In this document: piece after piece, positions 40,652 through 49,218 of the stretch
Position numbering within the stretch: the stretch's first letter is position 1
Layout: every line of letters starts with the position of its first letter
From: Lachnospiraceae bacterium
GTDB taxonomy: Bacteria > Bacillota > Clostridia > Lachnospirales > Lachnospiraceae
Reading direction: 5' to 3'
Length of the DNA stretch: 64,000 nucleotides
Assembly (NCBI GenBank): GCA_028689585.1
Contig: JAQVCW010000022.1
Location: forward strand, 1 to 64,000
Made by a program: the position numbers and the translations under genes
Notes under the pieces: model-generated
Database searches by the model: none
What the model saw: only the letters and a program-made list of their open reading frames with translations
Told to the model about the DNA's origin: nothing

Positions 40652-41388
40652 CAAGCCGGGACATGGAGCACACACTTGCATTGATTGAACAGGCACACCA
40701 GGGGGATAAAAGTGCAAGGGAAATGCTTGTGGAGGAAAATCTGGGGCTGGTATTCACTGTAGTGAAACGGTTTTTTGGAAGAGGCTGCGAGACGGAGGAT
40801 CTGATACAGATCGGAAGTATTGGTCTGCTCAAGGCCATTGACAAGTTTGATCTTACCTATGAAGTGAAATTCAGCACCTATGCAGTGCCGCTGATCGCCG
40901 GTGAGATCAAGCGCTTTCTTCGGGATGACGGGATGATCAAGGTCAGCCGCTCCCTGAAAGAAACGGCAGCTTATGTTTACAATGTGAGGGACCGGCTGGA
41001 AAAAAAGATCGGCAGAGAACCCACGATGGAGGAACTGGAGGGGGAGAGCGGGCTGGAACGGGAAGAAATGATGCTGGCGCTGGAGTCCTGCGCTGAAGTA
41101 GATTCTCTGTATCGGACCATCTATCAGGGGGACGGCAATGCGGTGCTGCTGATGGACAAGCTGGAGGAAAAAGAAAATAAGAATGAAAAGCTTCTGAACC
41201 ACATGCTTTTGGAAGAACTGCTGAAGCTTTTGCAGACGCAGGAAAAGCAGTTGATCAGTCTCCGCTATTTTCAGGATAAAACTCAGGTGGAGACTGCAAG
41301 AGAGCTGGGGATTTCCCAGGTGCAGGTCTCCCGGATGGAGAAAAAGATTTTGAAAAAAATGAGAGGCGATGCGGCCATCAATCAGTAA
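40648..41388 (+). CDS. sigF: RNA polymerase sigma-F factor
   Basis: A 246-aa sporulation sigma factor: region 2 ENLGLVFTVVKRFFGRG and DLIQIGSIGLLKAIDKFDL, YEVKFSTYAVPLIAGEIKRF, RDDGMIKVSRSLKE, region 4 ISLRYFQDKTQVETARELGI and QVQVSRMEKKIL. It directs early forespore transcription. GTG 40,648 overlaps spoIIAB; ATG 40,663 (MEHTLALI) is an alternative start. Confidence 0.93.
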   Translation: MTSRDMEHTLALIEQAHQGDKSAREMLVEENLGLVFTVVKRFFGRGCETEDLIQIGSIGLLKAIDKFDLTYEVKFSTYAVPLIAGEIKRFLRDDGMIKVSRSLKETAAYVYNVRDRLEKKIGREPTMEELEGESGLEREEMMLALESCAEVDSLYRTIYQGDGNAVLLMDKLEEKENKNEKLLNHMLLEELLKLLQTQEKQLISLRYFQDKTQVETARELGISQVQVSRMEKKILKKMRGDAAINQ

Positions 41389-41481
41389 AGCGGATTGCTT
41401 TTTTCAGTATAAAAATGGAATAAAAACAAATACTATCCATGACAAAACAGACTGACATTCAATGAAAGAATAAAGGAGATC

Positions 41482-41649
41482 ATGGAAATGAAAAAATTTA
41501 TGTGCAGATGCGGACTTTGGATCATTATATTGGGACTGGCGGCAGGGATTTTCTGCCTGTTCTGGAATATGCGCTCCGATGATATGAGCGAAAATGGCAC
41601 ACTGGTAAAAAATCTCTGTGAACGGGGCAAAAACTGCATGAATATGTGA
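41482..41649 (+). CDS. 55-aa small membrane protein between sigF and spoVAA
   Basis: AAAGGAG lies before ATG 41,482. The frame begins MEMKKFMCRCGLWIIILGLA and has one membrane helix (about 11-29), then a short polar tail ending CERGKNCMNM. Its four Cys residues, two before the helix and two in the tail, are notable. It lies 25 bp before spoVAA and 93 bp after sigF, within the sporulation gene group. Family not recognised; a sporulation role is inferred from position only. Confidence 0.65.
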   Translation: MEMKKFMCRCGLWIIILGLAAGIFCLFWNMRSDDMSENGTLVKNLCERGKNCMNM

Positions 41650-41674
41650 GGGCAGGACTGAGCAGAGGTGAAGG

Positions 41675-42292
41675 ATGAATACAGTATATTTAAAAATCGA
41701 TAAAAATGTAAAAGTGGTGAAGCGCAGCTTTTGTCTGAAGGAGCTGGGAGAGGTGAAGTGTGAGGACAAAGCGCTGGAAGCGAAGGTGAAGCTTTTGAAA
41801 ATACCGGCTCCGGGCATACAAGGGCCTGGCCGGTATATCTTTTCCATCATGGATATCATTGATGCAATTTCAAAGGAATTTCCGGGAACGGAAGTCAACA
41901 ATCTGGGAGAAGCGGATTTTATCGTGACACTGGAGCGGAAAAATACGCCGTCCCCTCTCTGGCAGTGGGGAAAGACCGGGTTTGTATGTGTGCTCTGTTT
42001 TTTTGGAGCGGCCTTTTCCATTATGTCATTTAACAATGATATCGGAATCACCCAGTTGTTTGGGCAGCTCTATCAGGAATTTACGGGAGAGGCTTCGGAC
42101 GGCTTTACGGTGCTGGAAATTGCCTATTCGGTGGGCGTGGGCCTGGGGATACTGATCTTCTTCAACCATTTTGCCAAGATGCGCGGAAGTACGGATCCCA
42201 CGCCGCTGGAGACAGAGATGCGAAAATACGAGGATGATATTGATAAAACGCTGATAGAAGCCAGGGACAGAAAATCGGGAAGCAGTCATTAG
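41675..42292 (+). CDS. spoVAA: Stage V sporulation protein AA
   Basis: A 205-aa membrane protein. N-terminal soluble domain (about 1-95, YLKIDKNVKVVKRSFCLKEL, GPGRYIFSIMDIIDAISKEF), then membrane segments FVCVLCFFGAAFSIMSFNND and EIAYSVGVGLGILIFFNHFA. This matches SpoVAA, part of the channel that moves dipicolinic acid into the spore. GAGGTGAAGG precedes the ATG. Followed by spoVAB. Confidence 0.88.
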   Translation: MNTVYLKIDKNVKVVKRSFCLKELGEVKCEDKALEAKVKLLKIPAPGIQGPGRYIFSIMDIIDAISKEFPGTEVNNLGEADFIVTLERKNTPSPLWQWGKTGFVCVLCFFGAAFSIMSFNNDIGITQLFGQLYQEFTGEASDGFTVLEIAYSVGVGLGILIFFNHFAKMRGSTDPTPLETEMRKYEDDIDKTLIEARDRKSGSSH

Positions 42293-42384
42293 GCGGATGA
42301 AAGCGGAAAATTCTGGCTCAGGGATATGGAAAACAGAAAATGCAGGCGTCAGGATAGGAAAAGCAGACGGGAGCAGGAGGCAGC

Positions 42385-42828
42385 ATGGATGAATGGATGA
42401 TGGGAAGAATACTCTGCGGCATAATTGGATTTTCGGGAGGATTTCTGGTGGCAGGAGGGGTGGTGGCCCTGATTGTAGGACTGGGGATCGTCACCCGTTT
42501 TATCGGCATCAGTCATACCGCCAAAAAGGTATGCCTCTATGAGAACGCAGTTCTGGCGGGAGGTGTGCTGGGAAATCTGGTGACGGTATACCGGCCGGAG
42601 CTTGGATTTGGACGGTATGGCCTGATCGCATTGCTGCTGATCGGCAGCTTTTGCGGTATATTTGTGGGAGGATGGATCCTGGCACTGGCGGAGCTGATCC
42701 ATGTATTTCCCGTATTTATACGGCGTCTGGAGCTGACGAAGGGACTTAGCTGGATCGTAATATTTCTGGCAGCCGGAAAAATCACCGGAAGTTTACTTCA
42801 ATTTTACATGAAATGGGGAAAAAGTTGA
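42385..42828 (+). CDS. spoVAB: Stage V sporulation protein AB
   Basis: A 147-aa membrane protein with about four hydrophobic helices: GIIGFSGGFLVAGGVVALIV, ENAVLAGGVLGNLVTVYRPE, YGLIALLLIGSFCGIFVGGW, GLSWIVIFLAAGKITGSLLQ. It fits SpoVAB. GGAGCAGGAGG lies upstream of the ATG. In Bacillus, spoVAC-AD-AE/AF follow; here they do not. Confidence 0.87.
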   Translation: MDEWMMGRILCGIIGFSGGFLVAGGVVALIVGLGIVTRFIGISHTAKKVCLYENAVLAGGVLGNLVTVYRPELGFGRYGLIALLLIGSFCGIFVGGWILALAELIHVFPVFIRRLELTKGLSWIVIFLAAGKITGSLLQFYMKWGKS

Positions 42829-42962
42829 GCAGGAGGACTGTTGTATTTTGAAAATATCTGTTATACTATTAGGGATGTTTTTAAGACGGGACAAAACCAG
42901 GAGCATGTTTTTGGAACCGGGATAGAACAAAGAAGATATAACCGGGTGGAGTGATACAAGGA

Positions 42963-44903
42963 ATGGAACAGGAAAAAGTGATTTATACAAAAGAAGAATT
43001 AGCCAGGAGAGTAAAGGTTCCGGCCATTGTGGAGCAGGATCTCAAGCGGATCATCAGTGACCGACTGGAGCAGTGCGGGCTGTATTTCCGGGTGTTTTCC
43101 AGGATCAAGACAGCCTCCTCCATGGCGCATAAATTTGAACTGAAGGAATACGGAGAAGAGCGGAAGCTGCAGGATCTGGTGGGTGTCCGTGTAAATCTCT
43201 ATTTTGATGATGATGTGGATATCTGCAGGAATATTATGGAGCATACCTTTGAGGCAATCGAATGGTCTACCTCCGAGCGCAGTGAAGAGGAGTTCAAGCC
43301 AACGAAGCTGAATGGTGTATTCCGCCTGCCGGAATATCTGAAATCAGAGATATCGCCGGATACCTGGGATATGTACATAGATGACACTTTTGAAATTCAG
43401 ATCAAGACCATGTTTTTCGAAGGCTGGCATGAGATTGAGCATGATATGCGGTATAAGGGAGAGGAGCTGTGGAGAAATTACCGGGGATTTTCCAGGTACT
43501 TCAACAGCATTCTGGCGACGCTGGAGCTGTGTGACAAGTCCATGGTGACCTTATTTGAGGATCTGGGCCATGCCCTGTATAAGTCCGGGCGCTGGAGCGA
43601 CATGATCAAAAGCCATTTCCGGCTGAAGCTTGGGGAAGCTTCTCTTTATCCGGAGGTGGAGCAGCTTCTGAATGAAGATGCGGTGAACAACGATAATCTG
43701 GCGAAGCGGATTTATAAAACAAGCAAGACAACTCTGGTGGAACAGCTTTTGAGGCGCAGCAGAAAGATCCCGATTAATGTAAATACCATTATTTCACTGC
43801 TGAATGAGAGCCAGTTTCACGACAGCCGCCTGAGTGCGATCTTCAAGGAAAAAGATGTATACAACGATGGCAGGGAAGAGAGCGTGGCCGAGTCCCGCCA
43901 CTACGAGCTGAAGCCGCTGACCAGACATGCGGTGTTCCAGATGCTGACGCAGATCGACGGCAGCAGGATGAAAACCGACCAGCCCATTACTTCGGAGCTG
44001 ATTTTTGAAAGGGCTTCCGAATATATTTACCGCTGGATCGTACAGAAATACGGAGATCTGTTCAAAGATATGCCACAGGAGATTTCAGCCTATCATGCGG
44101 ATGTCCTGGCCTATCATGTGACCATAAAATTTGACCGCCGGCAGCGGCGGATGAATATGCACGTACGTCATATGGACCTGGAGGTGGGCGGACGGATCTG
44201 GTATTCAGAGGCCAATCTGGAAACGGCGAAAGACGGAAGGGTATTTCTGAAGGTCTGCAATGGCTATGCGGAGCCGGAAAATGAACACCACATTATCCAG
44301 GAAAGCAATGGCATGTTTTTCAGCTATCCGGGATATTACAAATCCATTGTGGACAGCATCGGTATTTTCAATGGAACTGAGTGCGCCAACCGGCGCCGTA
44401 TCCTCAGGGAAGAACAGGTGCCGGAATTGCAGAGGGCGCTGCGGGATAAGCAGAGGGTATTCCCCATTGTGCTGATTGTTTCCAGAGAGGCGGAAGACGG
44501 CATGATGGATGAAGAATGGCTGGGACAGTTTCGGGTATCTGATTTTACCAGGACAGTGTGGCGGTATGCCCATGTATTCACCTGCTATGAATCGGTAGGG
44601 GTGAAAATACTGGAAGATCTGGGAAGAGAGCTTCCTTCCGAAATGGCTTCCCTGGAAGAGACTGCTCCGCGGCTTTATATTTTCTATCCGGACGGAGATT
44701 ATGACAGCTACGGCCCGGAGGATGTGATCAACTGCAGCTTTGGCCGCCATCTGGAGGCCAGAGGAGATGCCCGCACCTACGATATCGTTCGCGGCGGTCA
44801 GGCATTTTACCATAAGATCGTTACCGATCTGCGGGACTGGAATGTATCGGCTGATATGTGGGAAGGGTTCAAGCTGGAGCTCCTGACGGAGATCCCGGGC
44901 TGA
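42963..44903 (+). CDS. RelA/SpoT-domain protein with large uncharacterised C-terminal region
   Basis: A 646-aa cytoplasmic protein. Residues about 20-165 match the (p)ppGpp synthetase fold: YFRVFSRIKTASSMAHKFEL (substrate Arg/Lys-Ser region), LQDLVGVRVNLYF and TFEIQIKTMFFEGWHEIEHD. There is no HD hydrolase, TGS or ACT domain. The remaining 480 residues include a helical part and a mixed alpha/beta end with VFPIVLIVSREAEDGMMDEE and RLYIFYPDGDYDSYGPEDV. It is too long for a small alarmone synthetase (about 200-250 aa) and not a long RelA. ATG 42,963 was chosen over GTG 42,951. A strong terminator follows. Confidence 0.75.
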   Translation: MEQEKVIYTKEELARRVKVPAIVEQDLKRIISDRLEQCGLYFRVFSRIKTASSMAHKFELKEYGEERKLQDLVGVRVNLYFDDDVDICRNIMEHTFEAIEWSTSERSEEEFKPTKLNGVFRLPEYLKSEISPDTWDMYIDDTFEIQIKTMFFEGWHEIEHDMRYKGEELWRNYRGFSRYFNSILATLELCDKSMVTLFEDLGHALYKSGRWSDMIKSHFRLKLGEASLYPEVEQLLNEDAVNNDNLAKRIYKTSKTTLVEQLLRRSRKIPINVNTIISLLNESQFHDSRLSAIFKEKDVYNDGREESVAESRHYELKPLTRHAVFQMLTQIDGSRMKTDQPITSELIFERASEYIYRWIVQKYGDLFKDMPQEISAYHADVLAYHVTIKFDRRQRRMNMHVRHMDLEVGGRIWYSEANLETAKDGRVFLKVCNGYAEPENEHHIIQESNGMFFSYPGYYKSIVDSIGIFNGTECANRRRILREEQVPELQRALRDKQRVFPIVLIVSREAEDGMMDEEWLGQFRVSDFTRTVWRYAHVFTCYESVGVKILEDLGRELPSEMASLEETAPRLYIFYPDGDYDSYGPEDVINCSFGRHLEARGDARTYDIVRGGQAFYHKIVTDLRDWNVSADMWEGFKLELLTEIPG

Positions 44904-44949
44904 GCCCGGGTGAAGCGGTCAGTGCTGTGAACGTTATTTTTTTCCGGGA

Positions 44950-45004
44950 TAATGCTTCCGGCGGCTTACAGAGATATTCTTGAAGCTGCCGGAAGCATTT
45001 TTGA
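44950..45004 (+). terminator. Terminator after the RelA-like gene
   Basis: ATGCTTCCGGCGGCTT pairs with AAGCTGCCGGAAGCAT, then TTTTTG. Confidence 0.85.
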
Positions 45005-45136
45005 GTTTCTCCTGATTTTTACAGAAGTTTTACTGTCTCATGCTTTGGATATTACAATTATTTGTTATAATGCGGTTGTAAAAAGAAGAGCAGTAATTGA
45101 CAAAATGAAAAGGACAGGAAGAAAAAGGAGAAACTT

Positions 45137-46177
45137 ATGTTTAAACTGAGAAAAAAAGCGGCAATTTTAACTATGACAGCAGCAATGGCCATTTCAGGTG
45201 CAGCTTCCTTTGCAGCACAGGAGACACAGACAGAAGCAGCTCAGACAGAGACAGCTCAGACAGAAGCAGCTCCGGAAGAGACAGCAAAAGAAGGGGATAC
45301 ATACCAGCTTTCCATCGTGTATGACAATGATATCCACGGACGTGTGGATCGCCTTCCCCAGTTTAAGACGCTGATTGATGAAGCAAGGGAAGAATGTGAT
45401 AACCTTCTGGTATTGAATGGAGGAGATATTTTCCTGAGAGGAGAATTTCAGATGCAGCAGGGGATACCGGAAATGAACCTGCTTAACGCAATCGGCTATG
45501 ATGCATGGGTGCTTGGAAATAATGACTTTCGTATCCCGACTGAGGGCGGAACTATCGAGGAAGGCAACGAGCAGCTTCAGAATCTGATTGATCTGTGTGA
45601 GTTCCCGACTCTGTGTGCAAACGTAACGATGAAAGAAGACGGCTCCTACATTGAAAATGTGGACCCGTACATCATCAAAGAAGTGGGCGGACTGAAGATC
45701 GGCATCATCGGAGTGACCTCCCTGAAACCTCAGAACAGAGAGTGGGAGGAGGTTTCTGATAAGGTGTTTGAAAGCGGCGAGATTACCGTGGAGAACCTAA
45801 TGGAAGAAGTAAAACCGCAGACCGATATCAATGTGGTACTGTCCCATACCGGACTGGCAGTGGACACCAAGATTGCCAACGTAGATGGAGTAAGCGCAGT
45901 GGTTGGTGCAGATGATCATTATATCATTGCAAGCCCCATGTACTATCCGGGAGAAGACGGCTTCAAGAGCACCCCGATTTTACAGGGCGGCGGTGAGCAG
46001 GATCAGTATCTGGGACGCCTGGATATGAACTTCGTATATACCGAAGGCGTATGGACACTGGATGACTTCAACGGATATCTCTATGATCTGGCAGGCGTGG
46101 AAGGCAACAGCAAAATTCAGGTTATGATTGACCAGTACCGCGCAGAAGCGATCGAAGTGGAAGAACCGGCAGCATAA
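45137..46177 (+). CDS. Exported 5'-nucleotidase-like metallophosphoesterase
   Basis: A 346-aa protein: signal peptide (residues 1-28), Gln/Thr/Glu linker repeats (TEAAQTETAQTEAAPEET), then a calcineurin-like domain with metal-site motifs YDNDIHGRVD, NGGDIF, GNNDFR (usual GNHE), VVLSHTG and GADDHY (usual GH.H). The UshA C-terminal nucleotide-binding domain is missing, so the substrate may not be a nucleotide. The GNND for GNHE and DDHY for H-H changes could alter metal binding. Promoter near TTGGAT (45,045) and TATAAT (45,066). GAAAAAGGAG upstream of ATG. Confidence 0.78.
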   Translation: MFKLRKKAAILTMTAAMAISGAASFAAQETQTEAAQTETAQTEAAPEETAKEGDTYQLSIVYDNDIHGRVDRLPQFKTLIDEAREECDNLLVLNGGDIFLRGEFQMQQGIPEMNLLNAIGYDAWVLGNNDFRIPTEGGTIEEGNEQLQNLIDLCEFPTLCANVTMKEDGSYIENVDPYIIKEVGGLKIGIIGVTSLKPQNREWEEVSDKVFESGEITVENLMEEVKPQTDINVVLSHTGLAVDTKIANVDGVSAVVGADDHYIIASPMYYPGEDGFKSTPILQGGGEQDQYLGRLDMNFVYTEGVWTLDDFNGYLYDLAGVEGNSKIQVMIDQYRAEAIEVEEPAA

Positions 46178-46294
46178 CAGAATGCCTGTTTTAAAGTTAC
46201 CCAATTGAATAAAAAACGGATACCAAAGGGATATTTTCAACGTATCATTTTACATTTTCATGTATTCAAAGTATAATATGAAATGTTTAACGCT

Positions 46295-46466
46295 GGGACT
46301 GTAAAATAAGTCCCTAAAAGAAGAATCGCACAGACCGTGAAGTCTGAGCGATTTTTTGGTATAATTAATTATGCAAATAAATAAAAATACCAATGATAAT
46401 CATACTGTAAGACAGTTAAAATTACCACTGGAAATTGAAAAAATAATTGATACGGGGAGAAATTGA
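46295..46466 (+). mobile_element. Left end of an IS1182-like element
   Basis: GGGACT/AGTCCC (46,295-46,314) resembles an IS terminal repeat. A terminator hairpin follows (AATCGC-CAGAC/GTCTG-GCGATTTTTT), then TATAAT and ATG 46,371 opening 31 codons (QINKNTNDNHTVRQLKLPLE...), the typical transposase N-terminus of this family. The frame stops at 46,466, where an MFS gene begins. The rest of the transposase and the right end are absent. Confidence 0.65.
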
Positions 46467-46467
46467 T

Positions 46468-47625
46468 ATGTACTTACTTTTGCTTGCACTTATTTATCTG
46501 GCTTTTATCAGCCTGGGTTTGCCGGATTCCCTTCTTGGTTCGGGATGGCCTGTGATACATAATGACTTGAATGTCCCGACCTCCTTTATGGGAATGATTA
46601 CCATGGTCATATCAGGAGGAACGATTGTATCCAGCCTTTTGTCTAATAAGCTGACAAGGAAATTTGGCACCCGTATCGTGACAGTAATCAGCGTATTTCT
46701 TACGGCGATTGCTTTGCTTGGTTTCTCCTTTTCGAATCAGTTCCGGATGCTTATGGTATTCGCAGTTCCTTACGGTCTTGGCGCGGGAGCCATTGATGCT
46801 GCCTTGAATAACTATGTTGCCATTCACTACACCTCAAAACATATGAGCTGGCTGCATTGCTTTTGGGGCATAGGAGCGATTGTCAGTCCATTTGTTATGA
46901 GCTGGGCTTTGGCGAATTCCACCTGGAATGGGGGATACCGCATTATTGCTTTTCTTCAGCTTGGTATCGGTCTGCTTCTGCTTGTTACGCTCCCCGTCTG
47001 GAACGTCAATCGGCAGGAGAAGGAAGAGAGTGCAAAGAGTATCGGACTGATCGATGCGCTGAAAATCAGGGGTGTTCCTTACCTCTTAATCGGTTTTTTC
47101 GCTTATTGTGCTGCGGAAGCAACGGTGATGTGCTGGGCATGTACCTATATGGTTGAGGTCAGGGGCATAACCGCAGATCGAGCGGCAGGGTTTGCTTCGC
47201 TGTTTTACATAGGGCTGACCGTCGGCAGATTCTTAAGCGGCTTTATCATGAATAAGCTTGGTGACAGAAAAATGATCCTCCTGGGAACCGGCACTCTATT
47301 CTTCGGGCTTATTTTTTTGCTGTTTCCGGCAGGGAGCCCGATTGCTTCGCTTGTGGGATTTATTATTATCGGCTTTGGCTGCGCACCTATCTATCCATGC
47401 ATTATTCATTCCACACCGGTCAATTTCGGCGCGGAGAATTCCGGAGCGATTATCGGGATCCAAATGGCAGGAGCCTATGTGGGCTCGACGTTCATTCCAA
47501 CGTTATTCGGACTTCTCGGCAATCTGACCGGCTTCGCAATACTTCCGGTGTATCTCATTGTCTTTTTTGTTTTGATGATTAGCATGACCGAACTGACCTT
47601 TAAAATAACGGAAAAAAAGCAGTGA
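46468..47625 (+). CDS. Major facilitator superfamily transporter
   Basis: A 385-aa protein with about 12 membrane helices. The loop 2-3 motif reads SSLLSNKLTRKFGTRIVTV and the loop 8-9 counterpart GRFLSGFIMNKLGDRKMILL. LHCFWGIGAIVSP resembles sugar-type MFS proteins (FucP/YfkF group). The start ATG 46,468 lies one base after the stop of a truncated IS transposase frame, and GGGGAGA is inside that frame. Its current 5' region therefore comes from the IS remnant. Substrate unknown. Confidence 0.83.
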   Translation: MYLLLLALIYLAFISLGLPDSLLGSGWPVIHNDLNVPTSFMGMITMVISGGTIVSSLLSNKLTRKFGTRIVTVISVFLTAIALLGFSFSNQFRMLMVFAVPYGLGAGAIDAALNNYVAIHYTSKHMSWLHCFWGIGAIVSPFVMSWALANSTWNGGYRIIAFLQLGIGLLLLVTLPVWNVNRQEKEESAKSIGLIDALKIRGVPYLLIGFFAYCAAEATVMCWACTYMVEVRGITADRAAGFASLFYIGLTVGRFLSGFIMNKLGDRKMILLGTGTLFFGLIFLLFPAGSPIASLVGFIIIGFGCAPIYPCIIHSTPVNFGAENSGAIIGIQMAGAYVGSTFIPTLFGLLGNLTGFAILPVYLIVFFVLMISMTELTFKITEKKQ

Positions 47626-47643
47626 ATCTTAAGAATCAATCGC

Positions 47644-47672
47644 TTGATTTCAGTGAGTCCATAGTCTATAAT
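47644..47672 (+). promoter_or_regulatory. Promoter of the Rpn-type gene
   Basis: TTGATT (47,644-47,649), 17 bp, TATAAT (47,667-47,672). Confidence 0.7.
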
Positions 47673-47695
47673 TTATATAAAAGCAGGGGGTATAT

Positions 47696-48517
47696 ATGGA
47701 CGTATCATATACGGTGAAGGAGTTTATAAAAAAATGGCGTTCTTTGGGATTGAGCAATGATTTTATTTTTTCGAAAATCATGCGTGATCCGGAGTTATGC
47801 AAAGAAATGCTGGAGATTCTTCTGAATATAAAAATTCTTAAGATTGAATATCCGGAAGATCAAAAAACGATTGATATTTCATATGATGGAAAAAGTGTTC
47901 GTTTGGATATTTATGTCGCAGATGATAATAATACGGTATATGACGTAGAGATTCAGACAACAGATACCAAAGAGCTGCCAAAAAGGAGCCGTTATTATCA
48001 AGGGATGATTGATTTGAATATGATAGAAAAGGGTGCTTTATACAAATCGTTGAATCCAAGTTATGTCATATTCATTTGTACCTTTGATTTATTCGGGAAA
48101 GATTTATATAAATATACTTTCGAAAATATCTGCAGGGAAGATAGGGAAGTATATTTAGGTGATGAAGCTAAAAAAATATTTTTTAATACAAATGGCAGTA
48201 AAGGAGATGTTTCAGAAAGCGCAAAAGCATTTTTGAAATTTGTCGGAGACGGAACACCAAGTGATGATGCATTTGTAAAGAAACTTCAGGAAAAACTTGC
48301 AAAAGTAAAAGAAAACGTAGAATGGAGGCGGGAATACATGACTTTGTTGATGCGGGATCAGGAAAATATTGAAAAAGGAATAGAACAAGGAAGAGAACAG
48401 GAAAAAACAGAGATGATAAAAAAGCTATTAAAAAAAGGTGTTCTTTCCGAAACAGAAATTGCAGAAATTGCGGGCATTACGCTGGATAAGGTAAAAGAAA
48501 TAAAAAATAATATTTAA
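47696..48517 (+). CDS. Rpn-family PD-(D/E)XK nuclease/transposase-like protein
   Basis: A 273-aa protein. The nuclease core reads RLDIYVADDNNTVYDVEIQT (Asp, then xExQ in place of ExK, as in the family), followed by LPKRSRYYQGMIDLNMIEKG. A helical C-terminus contains EKGIEQGREQEK and ends with a small helix-turn-helix-like motif (KKGVLSETEIAEIAGI). This matches the PDDEXK_2/Rpn group, which often sits near repeats and IS remnants. AGCAGGGGG precedes the ATG. A terminator with a T8 run follows. Confidence 0.85.
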   Translation: MDVSYTVKEFIKKWRSLGLSNDFIFSKIMRDPELCKEMLEILLNIKILKIEYPEDQKTIDISYDGKSVRLDIYVADDNNTVYDVEIQTTDTKELPKRSRYYQGMIDLNMIEKGALYKSLNPSYVIFICTFDLFGKDLYKYTFENICREDREVYLGDEAKKIFFNTNGSKGDVSESAKAFLKFVGDGTPSDDAFVKKLQEKLAKVKENVEWRREYMTLLMRDQENIEKGIEQGREQEKTEMIKKLLKKGVLSETEIAEIAGITLDKVKEIKNNI

Positions 48518-48524
48518 ACATTTT

Positions 48525-48734
48525 TTAAGGGTTCTCTGTATGGAGGACTCTTTTTTTTATTGTTATATAGATGGAAACCAAAGGATAAATCCTAAGAACC
48601 ACAAAGAGGGGACAATAGACATTTAAAGAAGTGGCAAGAAAGGCAATTATCCCCATGATAATCCTTGCAGCCAAGTCCAGCACATGATTGGAAGTGGACA
48701 TCAGCAGAAAGATCGCATTCTTTTCCTCCTTCAT
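48525..48734 (-). other. Hydrophobic 69-codon frame, possible gene remnant
   Basis: The frame (MKEEKNAIFLLMSTSNHVLD...) has one or two membrane-like stretches, but no clear ribosome site before its ATG, and its end overlaps the Rpn terminator. I cannot assign it. It may be a scrap or chance. Confidence 0.25.
48528..48558 (+). terminator. Terminator of the Rpn-type gene
   Basis: AGGGTTCTC pairs with GAGGACTCT (two G-U pairs), then eight T. Confidence 0.75.
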
Positions 48735-48796
48735 TTTTAGATTTTTGGTAAAAAATGCCTCCGCAGAGACGCTTTTCCTGTCATTTATTCAGTTCA

Positions 48797-49060
48797 TCAA
48801 TTTTTGAGACAACCGATAGGAACGACATATACACCGTCTTTACGGCAATATGCGTAATCACCTGTTGAATCTTCCGATTCATACAAGCTCATCGGTCTCA
48901 TAGTAAGCCGGGTGAAGCGACCTGTGCCGGAGTGGGTGATCTCTTTGGTGCCGGCAGGGACAGCAGAGCCGGTGAGAACAAACTGTCCTAACTCTCTGCG
49001 GTGGTCAACCTCAAAGCGTATAGCATCCCACAGCTTTGGAGCAAGCTGCCACTCATCAAA
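48797..49060 (-). pseudogene. AAA_14/DUF4143-type ATPase remnant
   Basis: On the minus strand one frame reads DEWQLAPKLWDAIRFEVDHR, then LGQFVLTGSAVPAGTKE and GTGRFTRLTMRPMSLYES, the Walker B/sensor region of AAA_14 proteins. It jumps directly to YAYCRKDGVYVVPIGCLKN, their usual C-terminus. The N-terminal Walker A part and about 200 residues in the middle are gone. Because the frame is kept across the junction, the deletion is only visible by comparison with the family. Confidence 0.7.
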
Positions 49061-49086
49061 CTTTCTTTATTTTTTTGAATTTCCCC

Positions 49087-49115
49087 TTGTATTTTCTATT
49101 AAATTACGTTAATAT
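49087..49115 (+). promoter_or_regulatory. Probable dcw-cluster promoter
   Basis: TTGTAT (49,087-49,092), 17 bp, TAATAT (49,110-49,115), just upstream of the MraZ boxes. Confidence 0.5.
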
Positions 49116-49125
49116 AGGAGCATAA

Positions 49126-49160
49126 GTGGTAGAAAGTGGTGACTTGTGGATCTAAATGGG
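49126..49160 (+). promoter_or_regulatory. MraZ box: four 10-bp-spaced repeats
   Basis: GTGG starts at 49,126, 49,136 and 49,146, and a fourth unit ATGGG at 49,156. This is the period known for MraZ operators (TGGG/GTGG repeats one helical turn apart). It overlaps the expected transcription start, so autorepression of the dcw cluster by MraZ is likely. Confidence 0.75.
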
Positions 49161-49218
49161 GGAAAAGTGTCATGCAGACACTTCATTTGGTCAGCAAATC
49201 GAAAGAAGGTAGTCGTTT

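Noticed and set aside
44952-45149. 65-codon frame between the RelA-like and phosphoesterase genes
   Set aside because: It overlaps a strong terminator hairpin and the next gene's promoter.
48912-49112. 66-codon plus-strand frame before mraZ
   Set aside because: It is antisense to a recognisable AAA_14 remnant and has no ribosome site.
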